From the NCBI GenBank assembly GCA_002633005.1, contig NMRA01000049.1, forward strand, positions 656,636-713,872: 57,237 nt of DNA. Direction: 5' to 3'. This DNA is from Phoronis australis (Eukaryota > Phoronida > Phoronidae). A program made the translations under genes and the position numbers. Numbering within the stretch: the first letter of the stretch is position 1; each line of letters starts with the position of its first letter. Below are positions 33,605-44,890 of the stretch, piece after piece. The notes under the pieces were generated by a model that worked only from the letters and a program-made list of their open reading frames with translations, was not told where the DNA came from and did no database searches.

Positions 33605-34275
33605 AAACAATTTATTGTCATTTGAATTGTGAAAACATTTTGAGACACTTTGTAGAGATGTCCGAAATTCATCAATTTCCTTGAAACTTATTTCAAATAG
33701 GCAAAATTGTTTAGTGTAGGCCTACTTTTATTTTTGGGATCTGATGATAGATCGAATTTTCCCAATGTTGGCCTGGAACTAAGTTCATTGAAGCATTGCC
33801 ATTTCTTACATAATTAGCTTCTTATTGTCACAAAAATCATCTCTCAATCAGTCCATTTTCATAGATTCATAAACCTGTAAATCAGAAACCAACAATTAAG
33901 TCCATGAGCAATGCTTTTACCTTGATTTAATTCCTTTTTGAGCCCCTGTTAGTAAGTTTAAACAACAAATCTTGTACCGAAGTCAAAACACAATGCATTT
34001 ATTGTCATTTGAATTGTAAATTTTTGGGAAGTGTCCAAATTTCATCAATGCCTTTGAGAGTTATTTTAGATAGTGAAAGAGCCTCCAAGTGCAATTTACT
34101 ATTTGGGGATCAGATTATAGAGTTTTTCCATATTCAGGCTTCAACTTAATTCCCTGAATCGTAATCGTTTCTTAAATGATTAGCTTGTAATTGCCAAAAA
34201 TCATCTATTAACCTGTCGGTGTTAGTAGATACATCAACATGTATCAGAAACCAACAAATTTGTTGATCAAAATGG
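33605..34275. repeat. Two-copy degenerate tandem duplication, period about 387 bp
   Basis: TTTATTGTCATTTGAATTGT occurs at 33611 and again at 33998. The two copies stay alignable through TTCATCAAT, GGGGATC/GGGATCTGAT, ATTAGCTT and AAAAATCATCT to ATCAGAAACCAACAA. No coding sequence was seen. It looks like an old segmental tandem duplication. Confidence 0.65.
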
Positions 34276-34768
34276 AATGTTATAAGCATTTTCCGCTTGT
34301 AGGCTCGCAGGTTTCTTGACGGGTAACCAGGGGAAAATGGAGATTGAGCATTCATAGTAAGATGTATTTTTGCTCAATTCCGAGGTACCTGTAACGGTTC
34401 ACGAGTTGAACTTGGCCTCAAAAAAAGCTGAAATATTTGTTTATAATTGCGAGTATTTGAGTACACTCGTTCAACATGTACACGGTCACCCCAATGGTAG
34501 CCTCGACAGCAGTGTTTTCCACATGTGGGAGTTCCTTACAAACAACTCATAAAAGATTCTATTCTTGTAATACTACGGGAAGCAGTAAAATAATTTTATA
34601 ACTAACCATCGGAAATGGTCGTTTTGTGTAATTAACAAATAGCGGTCTTCACGCTTTTCAAAATTCCACCTTTTCGATGGCGATCCATCCTATTGTATTT
34701 TTTCACATTTCTGGTTGTTTGGGTCTAATGTCTTGATACTGCTGTGTTGTGCACGAATGTTTTGTGAC

Positions 34769-35040
34769 ATGAAAAGGTGCGTTTGTGAAGGATGTAGTAA
34801 CAGCAACTTGACTGAGAAAGCCTCTGTGTTCACATTTCCTAAACACGTGAAAGTGGCACAGAAGTGACATCTGTTTGTGCACCGCACAAGAGTATGGAAT
34901 GTCAGTGTGGAACATGCGATTCAGTCGTGAGACACACTTAGTTTGGCACGTTTTAAGGAATCGTGTTTTAACCAAACACCAAAGCGGCGTTACGATGAAG
35001 AATTCGCTACTACGGTCGCCCGAAATTTGCAAATTTTATA
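34769..35040 (+). pseudogene. THAP-domain pseudogene fragment
   Basis: From ATG at 34769 the frame reads MKRCVCEGCSNSNLTEKASV, then FTFPKHVKVAQK and a TGA. The Cys-x4-Cys start and the F-x-FPK motif are those of a THAP zinc finger. The TGA falls where the family has an invariant Trp. Past it come HRTRVWNVS, a second stop near the expected CSxHF, then ARFKESCF and a basic stretch, again THAP-like. Two stops and the lost CSxHF make it non-functional. THAP domains occur in P-element-type transposases and host regulators; which one this came from is unknown. Confidence 0.6.
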
Positions 35041-35408
35041 AATAACGAACAAATTGCTTCCATTCTTGGGCGAGTGAAGCCAGGCACTCGACAGCGGCCC
35101 AGATCGAGTGCTGTGACACGTAGGCTTATGCATTGTGTTTAGAACGTGCTCATTCCATCATGGCAATCATACGAGTGACCCAGGTTTACTGTGGCCTTTG
35201 TCAGTGATTATTAAGTGTCTATTTTGTGAATATTGGCCACCCCTTGGTTCATTTGGTTGTGACTGACATATGTCTGTAGGATTTCTCGCGCAAGAGGGTC
35301 TACCGCCAACGAAGTTAGTTCGCTAAGTTGAAAATCGAATTCATTGTCTGATTCTTCAAGTACTTGAGTGTGATGCCCGTATCCACCCTCCTCTCTGTTT
35401 GCATAATA

Positions 35409-37551
35409 ATTGACCTATCGCAAGCTCCGCCCCTATGCGAAAAGTCACGACGGTGATACCCGACATTCGAACGAGATGTCAGAGGAAATACACTGTCGCT
35501 AAACGACGTTTCTGGTGGAATCGATGGGTGTTTTTGCACTATTTGAAAACGCTTCGACAGAGACAAGAGGCGATGCTTTTCAACAGAGAATCGTACGTTC
35601 ATGATATGGGAATTTGTAAAGGTGACGATGAAAAAATGGCTCGAGAAGCCAGCGAAAATCCGAAGAACCCCTCTGCCTCGGGGCCACCTTCACCTGGCAT
35701 TTTTTTAATGTTTATTACGAAATCTTCAGAATACAATGAATATATATAACCCATTAGATCTGGCAAATGACAAGGCCACTGATACGATATGTTCATGTAA
35801 AGCTGGGTATGTACCTTAAAATCGAATTATCTGTACGATTCCATAGATTTCATGATCTTTCTAATAAAATCAGTGAAGATTCACCGATATTTTCTTTCTG
35901 TCGTCTGCTAAATTTCGCCAAATAAAAAGTAGGTCACAACTGGTGGGACTCCCGGAGTAAAGTAGGTCATAGATTACAGACAACACATGCACTGTAGTCT
36001 CTGACTAGGTCGACTCGACAGCACTGTTTACGTTTTTCTAATCTTGTAACGAAACATTTTAATAAAAAAAAATTCAGGTTCTTAGCTCATGTACACATTC
36101 ATCTCGTCCTAGGCAAACAGTTAGCTCCGGCGGGGTAGGTCTAGAGCTGTGTCTAAGTCAGTCAAGTTAATGTCTGGAACTCAGTGGCGGATCTAGGATA
36201 CCACAAGGGGGCTCCAACGTGTTGCTTCGTGGAATTGGGGAAAGTGCAATTGTATGTACACAGGCGGCCCAAAAGTTGCAGGGGACTGGGATGCAGACCT
36301 TTGGACCTTCTGTTCAGAAAATCTATAGGTGGACTAAAAAAAACAGGAACATGATTCCGCCGCGATCTGGGGTCTGAGCCCCCCCTCTTCCGCTACCGGT
36401 CCTAGTTACTGAACTCAATATTTCCTCACGCTTCACGCTCTTGCTGTTTCATTTTGCTTGCGGGGGGCTGCCCCCCTAAATCCGCCTATGGAATTGTCCG
36501 TTTGCACCATTAAGACATTTAAATTAGGCCTACCTCCTTACGAACTTGGCATTTTTTGCAGTTTCATTCCATAAAGGTAACTTTCATTTAATTTTGAAGG
36601 TAGCATAATTACTAAGTCGTGGTATGGTTACAACTTGAAAGATTACAAAAGTCTGGTGTGGTAGTTGCAAAAATAGGGTATTTACAAAAATAACTCAAAT
36701 TCTTTTTTAAAGCTTCATAAATCTAAATATCATGTCTGAACAACTTCAAAATGAGCTCTGTCTAACTCTACAGACATAGTGTATACTAGAGGTACACGTC
36801 AAAAAGTAATTCAACAGTTAATGTTTAGTGACAACAGCTCGACCAAGGCTTTGAGTTACCGGCAGAAATCATAATCCAGTGCCCTCGATCCCTGTGCAGA
36901 TCGAATCTCTGAATGTTGACCGGGAGAGAAGTTCATTTGAACGCCAGCCTACGGGTTTATGAATAACAAAAACGTACCTCTGTTAGGTTGAAACAAATAA
37001 AAAAAATAAAATGAAGATGTCCTTGAAAACAACAATTTCCGGGGACTATACCGCTAGAGTGCTGAGATATAGCAGGTGTCGAGACAAAGGCGGCCAGACG
37101 TAGGAAACTCTGGAGTCACAATCTGAGATAACCCTTCACCATAGCCACCAAGCTGAAAAGTGCGTATCTTGGAACTAATATATTTGTGTTTATTATAGCC
37201 TTCGAGTTATCAAGCAACATCGCTAAGTTCAGCTGCTCGTGTGACCGTACAGTTTGATCCATAGTTTACGCTTTACAACATCATTTTTCGGCTTAGGACA
37301 TGCCAAAAAATGACGGGATATTATTCTGGAGTAGCATAACGGCTGTCGGTGCTACACACGCCATATCAACACCATTTCCCCATTCTTAGCGGACAATTTC
37401 TTGAGCTATAGACTAAAGTAAGTTTTACTCGACTACGTGTGGTTTGTCGGGTATAATGGCAGCTTGGAAACGCAGACGAAGGTGTGCCAAGAATGCTTTG
37501 TTCTGATTGGTCAATTAAGCCGTCCGTCATAATCCTGGCGATAGGTCAATT
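35409..37551 (+). mobile_element. 2.1-kb inverted-end element, left copy
   Basis: The ends are AATTGACCTATCGCAAGC on the left and TGGCGATAGGTCAATT on the right, so each copy carries its own short terminal inverted repeats. The whole stretch is repeated in inverse orientation at 44891-46935. A CAGTGGCGGAT-type element (36182-36490) is nested inside. Open frames are short and interrupted in both copies, and I recognise no transposase. It is probably a non-autonomous DNA transposon. Confidence 0.75.
36182..36490. mobile_element. hAT-like MITE nested in the left 2.1-kb element
   Basis: It runs from CAGTGGCGGATCTAGGAT to CCTAAATCCGCCTATG, with G/C runs just inside both ends. The corresponding insert sits at the same relative place in the inverted copy at 45896-46226. 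Confidence 0.65.
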
Positions 37552-38690
37552 GTCCAGCACCGTAGCATATGTCAAACTTTGTTTAATTTATAAAGGATAG
37601 ATAAGTCTCATTTCATCCATAATGACCATGGCATGACCATGTTCAAAACTTTCTTTAGGATGAATATATATAGATTATGCAACGTAGGTGTTTGTACCAG
37701 TGGTTATTATATCGAGATTCGCGATATGCAAAAGTATTTGAACGAGGCAAATTATCCTATACGACCCACTGAGGATTCTTTAAAGAAGCGAGTTTACACA
37801 GATTGCTCCGCTTGTCTTGGTGTCGTTTGTCATCTTTTACTAATGATGATCGCAGATCGCGTGACACGTGTACGTGCACGCAATATTTTTATGAATGATT
37901 TTCACGGCAGTCAAGTTGTATTTTACAGCAGCTGAAGGCTTGGGGTGCATATCTGCTATTTTCAGTATTTTCGTCAGAGATTGAGCCAAATCTATTTCTA
38001 AGTTAAAGTCTGCTTACGTTTCTGACGATTTTCTTGACTTCGTTGAGTAATATCTGTGCAGAACACCCAGACGTTGTGGCTGATGCACGTTCAGACGCTT
38101 CTTAAAATGCTCCTTGCTCACTTTTCTTATCATTTTTAGGTTGAAAGTATTCCGAAGTATGTCATAAAATTGACAAAAATACAATATTTACAGCAGTTGC
38201 AGTTTCGCTTTTGGGCTCGACGTATTTTGATTGTTTTTGAGAACGAATTTAAAAATTGACTCATGTTTGACCGTAAAGAACCTCAACTGGTGTAGTGCAA
38301 TAGTTGACCAAAAAGAGGCAGGCATTGGAAATGCTTTCCTAATCCTAAATATATTGTGGCAAGTTCGAGACTTTTTGTGATTCAAGTGTTTTGCTCAGGT
38401 GCAAAATTTCAAGGTATAATAAGAAAAATTGTCAACAATATTTTTATTTCATTTTTTGGTTTAGTTTTGAAAACGCATGTCATAGTATTGGCATGTGAAA
38501 ACATTGCGCATGGAGCTGAACCCAAAGTTATGCTATATATACAATCTTGCTTTATCTACTGTTGTGTATTGTGTGCTCAAGAGGGAATTTTGGCGAGAAC
38601 AGAGGCATCTGTATTCAACGTGCGTTGAATGTGGAAGAGTAGTTCTTCCATATCAGACTTCACTATACGACCCGTATTACATGGCCATAC
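37552..38690. other. Spacer with no supported gene
   Basis: Open frames at 37633-37935 and 38356-38695 have no recognisable domain. The sequence is AT-rich and unrelated to the palindrome that follows. Confidence 0.3.
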
Positions 38691-39858
38691 CGTGACGCGT
38701 ATAGGATAAATATAGATTATTACATGTCCTCAGTCGGCATCCCCCTTTTCTAGAGCCCTCGTAGGATTTTGGAGACTTATTATCGCCCTCGGGGCAACAT
38801 TGCAATGAGTCGATCTACATGTACCTTTTCGCGACTCACCGCGGCTTTGTAACTACTTTCTATGACAGAGGCCCGGGGTCGGACTTTTTAGAAATTTCGA
38901 GCTATTTTTGTCAAATAATGCTTTTACTCAAAAAGATTTGAAAATTTAAACAAAATAGAAATCGCATTCAAATTGGAGATCTGTGAATTGCAAGTGAGAG
39001 AACACGAGAGAAAAAATCACTGAATTAAGGTATCGTTTTTATGGAAATTATGCGTTTCATAACGTATATCTGTCAGTACAATGCCCTTCGTTGAACATGG
39101 GTTTGTTGCGCGTGCTCATTTTATTCATAATATTGTGGTATAAATATAGATTATTACATGGCGACGTCGTTATCCCCCGTTATCTAGAGCCCGGGTGGAT
39201 TTTGGAGAATTATCGCCCGAGGGGCTTAGGCCCGAAGGTGATATATCTGCAAAATCCACGAGGGCTCTAGATAAGGAGTTAACGACTGAGAACATGTAAT
39301 AATCTATTTATACCACATACTGAGCGAGAAACATTATAATGAATCGATCTACCTTTCTCGACTCGCCTCGGCTTTGTAACTACTTTCTATGTCAGAGGCC
39401 CGGGGTCGGGGGTCGTGACCTTTTAAGAAAAGCCGAGCTATTTTTGTCAAATAATGCTTTTACTCAAAACCAATTGAAAATTTAAACAAAATAGAAATAA
39501 AGTGAATCTGTAAATTAAGGTTTAGCAACTATTATAGCTTTTATACATTTTATCACGCTAAGCTTCGACCGGGAAAATATCGTGTGCTAAAGTAGGTTAC
39601 CAATAGTAACTGAGTATAATGCTCAAGTTAAAGGATCCCGGCGACACGATGCCCGCATTCAAATTGGAGATCGGTGATTTACAAGTGAGAGAATACGAGA
39701 GAATAATTTCACAGAATTAAGATATCGTTTTTAAGCAAATTATGCGTCTTATTTTTCATAGCGTATAAATGTCGGTACAATGCACTTTGCTGAACATGCG
39801 ATTGCTGCGCGTGCTCATTTAAGTATTTTATTTTCACGTTCTATGACGTCAGCTGCTG

Positions 39859-39910
39859 AGTGGTGTGGTGGTAAAGTCGGCGACTCGCAACTTTTGAGGC
39901 CCGGCCTCGG
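39859..39910 (+). repeat. tRNA-like block in left arm of the palindrome
   Basis: GAGTGGTGTGGTGGTAAAG is an A-box-like sequence, with TTTTGAGGCCCGGCCTCGG in the B-box position. This arm has diverged from the fuller copy in the right arm. Confidence 0.35.
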
Positions 39911-40094
39911 TTTCCCGCCAAAATGTTATCTCACTAGTTAGATAACTTTATTTGTTATTACACGGTTGTATCTGCCATTCGACGCTAATATTGTGGTATA
40001 AAACTCGTTATACCACAATGTTAGCGTCGAATGGCAAATACAATCGTGTAATAACCCACTTCGTTTTCTCACTAGTGAGATAACAATTTAGCGG

Positions 40095-40163
40095 GAAACC
40101 GAGATCGGTTTCTAACCCGGGCCTCAAGAGTTTCGAGTTTACCACTACACCACTCAGCGGCTG
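40095..40163 (-). repeat. tRNA-like block in right arm of the palindrome
   Basis: On the - strand TGGTGTAGTGG matches the pol III A box and GGTTAGAAACC matches the B box (GGTTCGANNCC) except at one fixed position. They are spaced about 24 bases apart, as in a tRNA gene. The surrounding CTGAGTGG...GAGGCCCGG resembles a SINE head. It may be a captured SINE or a pol III promoter of the element. Confidence 0.45.
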
Positions 40164-40852
40164 ACTTCATCAAACGTGAAAATAGAGTACTTAAATGAGC
40201 ACGCGCAACAATCGCATGTTCAGCAAAGGGCATGGTACCGACATTTCTACGCTATGAAAAATAAGGCTCACAATTTCCATAAAAATGATATTTCAATTCA
40301 GTGAAATTTTTCTCTCAAGTTCTCTCACTTGTAAGTCACCGATCTCCAATTTGAATGCGGGTATCGTGTAGTCAGGATCCTTTGACTTGAGGATTATGCT
40401 CAGTTACTAGTGGTAACCTACTTTAGCAGACGACATTTTCCCGGTCGAAGCTTAGCGTGATAAAATGTGTAGTAAGCTATAATAGTTGCTAAACCTTAAT
40501 TTATAGATTCACTTTATTTCTATTTTGTTTAAATTTTCAATTGGTTTTGAGTAAAAGAATTATTTGACAAAAATAGCTCGGCTTTTCTTAAAAGGTCACG
40601 ACCTCCGACCCCGGGCCTCTGACATAGAAAGTAGTTACAAAGCCGTGGAGAGTCAGAAAAGGTAAATCGATTCATTGCAGTGTTTCTCGCTCAGTATGTA
40701 GTATAAATAGATTATTACATGTTCTCAGCCGTTATCCCCCTTATCTAGAGCCCTCGTGGATTTTGGAGAATTCTCCAAAATCCACTCGGGCTCTAGATAA
40801 CGAGGGATAACGACTTCGCCATATAATAATCTATATTTATCCCATACGCGTT

Positions 40853-42941
40853 GAATAAATTGAAAGCAATACGGCTATATGATATTGTTTTCCGTATTGC
40901 ACTCCCGGGATTACTTCTTACAGTGCCCCGTATACTCACACATGAAGTCACTGTCGACTCGATCTCGCTCAATAGCTGCCTTGATCATCAATCTTTTCTA
41001 AAATTGTTTAAAGTAATAAAGTCACAGCAGTTTAATTAACACTCAACATGCTATAAGGTCACAAACATAACACCTGGTACAAGACTGTTAATTATATAAC
41101 ACATAATGTCTCATTTTTATTTGCTGAAGTATCGTCTGCAACTCAGGTGCTGGTTCCTGGGTAGACCTGGCTACAATGTTCAATATTCTTGTTATATAAT
41201 TATTTTTAAATAGTTACAAGTTCAAGGCACAATTAATGTTGTGTTCATCCTTGTTTCCTCCTTTCAAGTAATAAATTGTTACATTTAATAATTTTTCTTT
41301 TACTAGAGAAAAATTGTGACGTAACGCGCAAGTACATACCATAGAACTGTAGCCCTGAAATGCCAACTCAAATCTCGCGGCCTGAGGTTGTGCCGCGCAT
41401 GCGTGATAGTTGTTTGCATTCGTTTCTTCCGGTGTGTGTACTTCCTATGGAATTCACTGTCATTAAACTTTTCGCAACTCCGCCGTTTTTCAACCGAATT
41501 GCATAAGAGTCACATCATTAGAAAGCCGTACGTCAGTTCTTGATGATTATATCATAAGCAAAAGATAAATAATTTTTGATAAGTAATTATCATTTAGCAT
41601 GCCTGACTGGTTTAAAATATATTTTTTAATTCCCAAAACCAAGAATGCTACCAAAATTCGAAAAATAACAGCGTGTAATAGTAAAACAAAAAAGGTAATG
41701 AACCACAGAGGTTACGTAATGGCCATATAAGCTATTAGGGAAATAATTTCAATGATTCAAAAGATTTTTACCCAATAAAGATGGAGGTTTTAGAAAATGG
41801 AACTCAGCAGTTTTCACTGATTTTGGTCTTGAAAAAAACAGATCTTGGCAGCTCCAACAGTCTGTACAAGATATACAAATGCACAAAGTTTATTGAAACC
41901 GATTCCAAAGTCATTTCCATCCTTTACAACTACCGGATGATCTGCCGGCTATTGAAAAATGAACAAAATACACCAAAATGAGCAGTTTCCACCCCAAAGT
42001 CACCATTTTGCACGCTAAGAACTGAAAGACAGTGTCTCCAGACTGCCTGAGTAATAGTAACAACGACTACACGTGGTGCTGGTGTACGCAAAATAAGGGG
42101 ATTCATTGTGTATTTCATTATTCTAGCAGAGACCGTAGAGAGGGGGACGTATCTTTCGGCGAAATCTCATTGGACGGCCTGAGTGGTGGACATTGTTGTT
42201 TCAAGGACCGTAGCGATCGACACCTAGCGGGCGTGTGTAACAAATATGGTGGACGCTCGTAACTGAGACAAGACATTCTACTGCTATTTTCGTTTGTATT
42301 TTCTAACTCAATAATCTTCTGGTTATCATAACATTGTTCCGGTTTATTAAAATACGAAGACTGCTGGACTGATGTCATGCGTTCGTTGTGCTGTGTTTAG
42401 TCCTGGGTCAATTGACAGTGGAATTGTTTTTTGTGGTATCTAATGAATGAGCTAGCTCATTTTTGGCGGTCGTTTTTGGGGTTTCTGGCGGGCCGTTTCC
42501 AAAGTGCAATTTATCTGTCATGGGTCATTCGGTGTTCAGTACGGCAAGGTTGTTCGTGTTAAATCATCTTTGGCCGGTACCGGGAATATTTAATCTAGCT
42601 CACCTTTTGATCACCTCGTAGGGGCCAGACACAGACAGCACACATCGGCAAACATCCATTTCTGTACATACTGGTATGCACTCAACTGCATCTGTGGTCA
42701 AATATTTACGTTGTCTGTAAAAGGAGGGCACGGCAAATTTTTTCTCTCATCAAAATCAGACAGAAGTTCATAAGTCGCCAAAACACATCGCAATTGCCTT
42801 GTGCTTAGTGACGCTCCAAAACGACTCATGGGTTCTTTTTAATGTTTCATTCTGAGTCGGTCCTATTTTAAATAAATCGACAATACGCTTGTTTCGGTCA
42901 TCCATTTTAATTTGAAACCAAGGTAGCAACCTCGACATCGT
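40853..42941. other. Spacer between the palindrome and the first satellite array
   Basis: No gene or RNA was recognised. The stretch 41780-42010 shares short words (TTTTCACTGATTTTGGT, TTTCCACCCCAAA) with 44460-44710, on the other side of the satellites, suggesting a related flanking repeat. Confidence 0.3.
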
Positions 42942-43214
42942 AACTCTATCGATAGAGTTAATAAGTCTATCGGTAGAGTTAAAAAGTCTATCGAAAGAGA
43001 TGTTAAGTCTATCGATAGAGTTAGTAAGTCTGTCGCTACATTTAGTACATCTATCGTTGGAGATAGTAAGTCTATTGATAGAAATAGTAAGTCTGTCGAT
43101 AGAGTTAATAAGTGTATCGATAGAGTTAGGAAGTCTATCGATAGAGATACTAAATTGATCGATAGAGATAGTAAGTCTATCGATAAAGATAGAAAGTCTA
43201 TCGATGGAATTAGC
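42942..43214. repeat. 21-bp satellite array 1, 13 units
   Basis: Thirteen contiguous 21-base units of the form AAGTCTATCGATAGAG plus five variable bases are present, with point changes but no length change. Five units keep the exact palindrome TATCGATA. Because 21 is a multiple of three and the unit lacks stops in several frames, it produces 120-170-codon open frames on the - strand. These are artefacts, not genes. Confidence 0.92.
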
Positions 43215-43942
43215 AACGGAGACAAAAAGTATAACACACGGAGTCATATATGCCAATTCAAATTTTGTTGAAACAAAGAAAAACAAATTAAATCCATCTC
43301 ACACATATCTTGCTTACACTTACCGCCACACTCAGTATGTACTTCGAACTAAACAATACGTAATACAAAAATCAACTTATACATTATAAAAAGCTTGTCT
43401 ACTCAATAAAAAGTATTTCAACAGTTCACCAGTCTGTTTGGTGCCTAATACATGTATGAGTTTCTGAGACACAGCAAAAGCCAACATACTGTCAAACTTG
43501 AAATCAACAGTGCAGTGATCTAAGAACCCTACTTTTAGACAAAATTGGAAACGTATTAGCAATGACGGACTCTGAAATCTAGCTCAGACAGGCGTATCTT
43601 TTTTACCCAGATACTGACAAAATCAGAACGGACTTTTAAATTATTGAATTGCAAGGTATAAAAAATGGTTGCCAATTTCGAGGTCCAACGGCAACCCCCC
43701 CAATCAAATATAGGGTCTGTGCTCCCCGGGATAATGACTGATAAAGCCAAAATGAGTTAGCCGTGTCTACATCTATATGGCATGCCGAGACAAGTTATTA
43801 TTCCTTAGCTGCCCCCTGTTGGAGGTGTGACAGTTATAAAACATCATTGGATTCATACAACATCAGTTAACTGTTTAAATAACCATTTCGCCTGTCACTG
43901 TGCCTGTGTTGTTGGTCATGTTACATCACAGAAGTCCTAAAC
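43215..43942. other. Spacer between the two satellite arrays
   Basis: About 730 bases of non-satellite sequence. I see no exon, RNA gene or repeat in it. Confidence 0.4.
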
Positions 43943-44194
43943 AAGCATATCGATAGACTTACGAAATATATCAATAGAGATAATAAGTCTATCGATAGAG
44001 TTAATAATTCTGTCGATAGAGTTACTAATTCTATCGATAGAGATAGTAAGTCTATCGATAGAGATAGTAAGTCAACCGATAGAGTTACCAAGTCTGTCAA
44101 TACAGATAGTAAGTCTATCGGTAGAGTTAAAAAGTCTATCGATAGAGATAGTAAGTCTATCGATAAAGTTACTAAGTCTATCGATAGAGTTAGT
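43943..44194. repeat. 21-bp satellite array 2, 12 units
   Basis: Twelve 21-base units of the same family are present in the same orientation as array 1. Seven keep exact TATCGATA. The unit length is constant, apart from no more than one base of drift. The 140-codon open frame across it on the - strand is a by-product. Confidence 0.92.
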
Positions 44195-44890
44195 AAAGAA
44201 GAAAAAAATTGCCGTGCAGTCCTTTTACAGCCACCGTAGATATTGGTACCTCGTTCATCTGTGCTAAGTGCTCTGGGCTGCCGGTAAATTACCGCTCTCT
44301 GACACCTGCTTCTAGTCATTATGGATAAGCACTCTGCTGGCAACCGGCATAAAAATGAGGTGTCTGTGCAAGGGTCTGAAATTTGGGTAATTTATTCTAG
44401 AACCACGTAGTTAACTGTCAATTACCAAGTGACTCAAGCCATTAGGAGGCACAGAACAGTTCTCACTGATGTTGGTTTTGCTGGGCAAAATCCACATCAC
44501 TTGATATGTCACCTTTTCTTCACTCTGTCAAAAACAGGATGCAAAGAATGACATGTTTTCAGTTATTTCACATAAAAAGCCCTGCAGATGAGCGCAGAAA
44601 CTTTATTCTCTCTTGTATTTTTGACCCTTTCAATCCCACTGAAAACCAAGCTAGACTAAGAAAAATAGGGGCAAAAAAGTGCAAAATCGGCACTTTTCAC
44701 CCCAAAAACACCACTTCCCTGCCGATGCACGACTTAGACCAACAGTAGATTCTGAAAGCAAATTTCCTACAGATTCCGAAAATGTGGCCCCAAAGTACTG
44801 TCAACAAACTAGTTTTTTTTGGCAATTCTGGCTTGTTTGAGTGCTACCTAAAATCGCAGTAAATTTCTCAGTCGCTACCCAGCAATGCAC
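44195..44890. other. Spacer right of array 2
   Basis: No gene was recognised. It includes the flank-like repeat words noted at 41780-42010. Confidence 0.3.

Larger units (their letters stand above)
38697..40852. mobile_element. 2.2-kb foldback (near-palindromic) element
   Basis: The outer ends are inverted copies: CGCGTATAGGATAAATATAG at 38697, and the inverse of CGCGTATGGGATAAATATAG at the right end. The main palindrome is centred on a six-base loop at 40002-40007, and its arms extend about 750 bases each way (39245-40768). Smaller palindromes lie within, for example TTATCTAGAGCCC...GGGCTCTAGATAA, with a centre near 40769. The left 440 bases are a further direct copy of arm sequence. There is no coding frame. 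Arms include tRNA-like A and B boxes. Confidence 0.8.

Noticed and set aside
38697-40852. CRISPR-like array of palindromic repeats
   Set aside because: There are no evenly spaced short direct repeats with unique spacers, and the host is clearly eukaryotic.
42768-43286. Open frames of 172 and 124 codons with a seven-residue repeat (SIDRLTI-like)
   Set aside because: They are translations of the 21-bp satellite, whose unit length is a multiple of three and lacks stops in several frames. There is no start context, signal or flanking exon.
43921-44343. 140-codon open frame on the - strand
   Set aside because: Same cause: it is the translation of satellite array 2.
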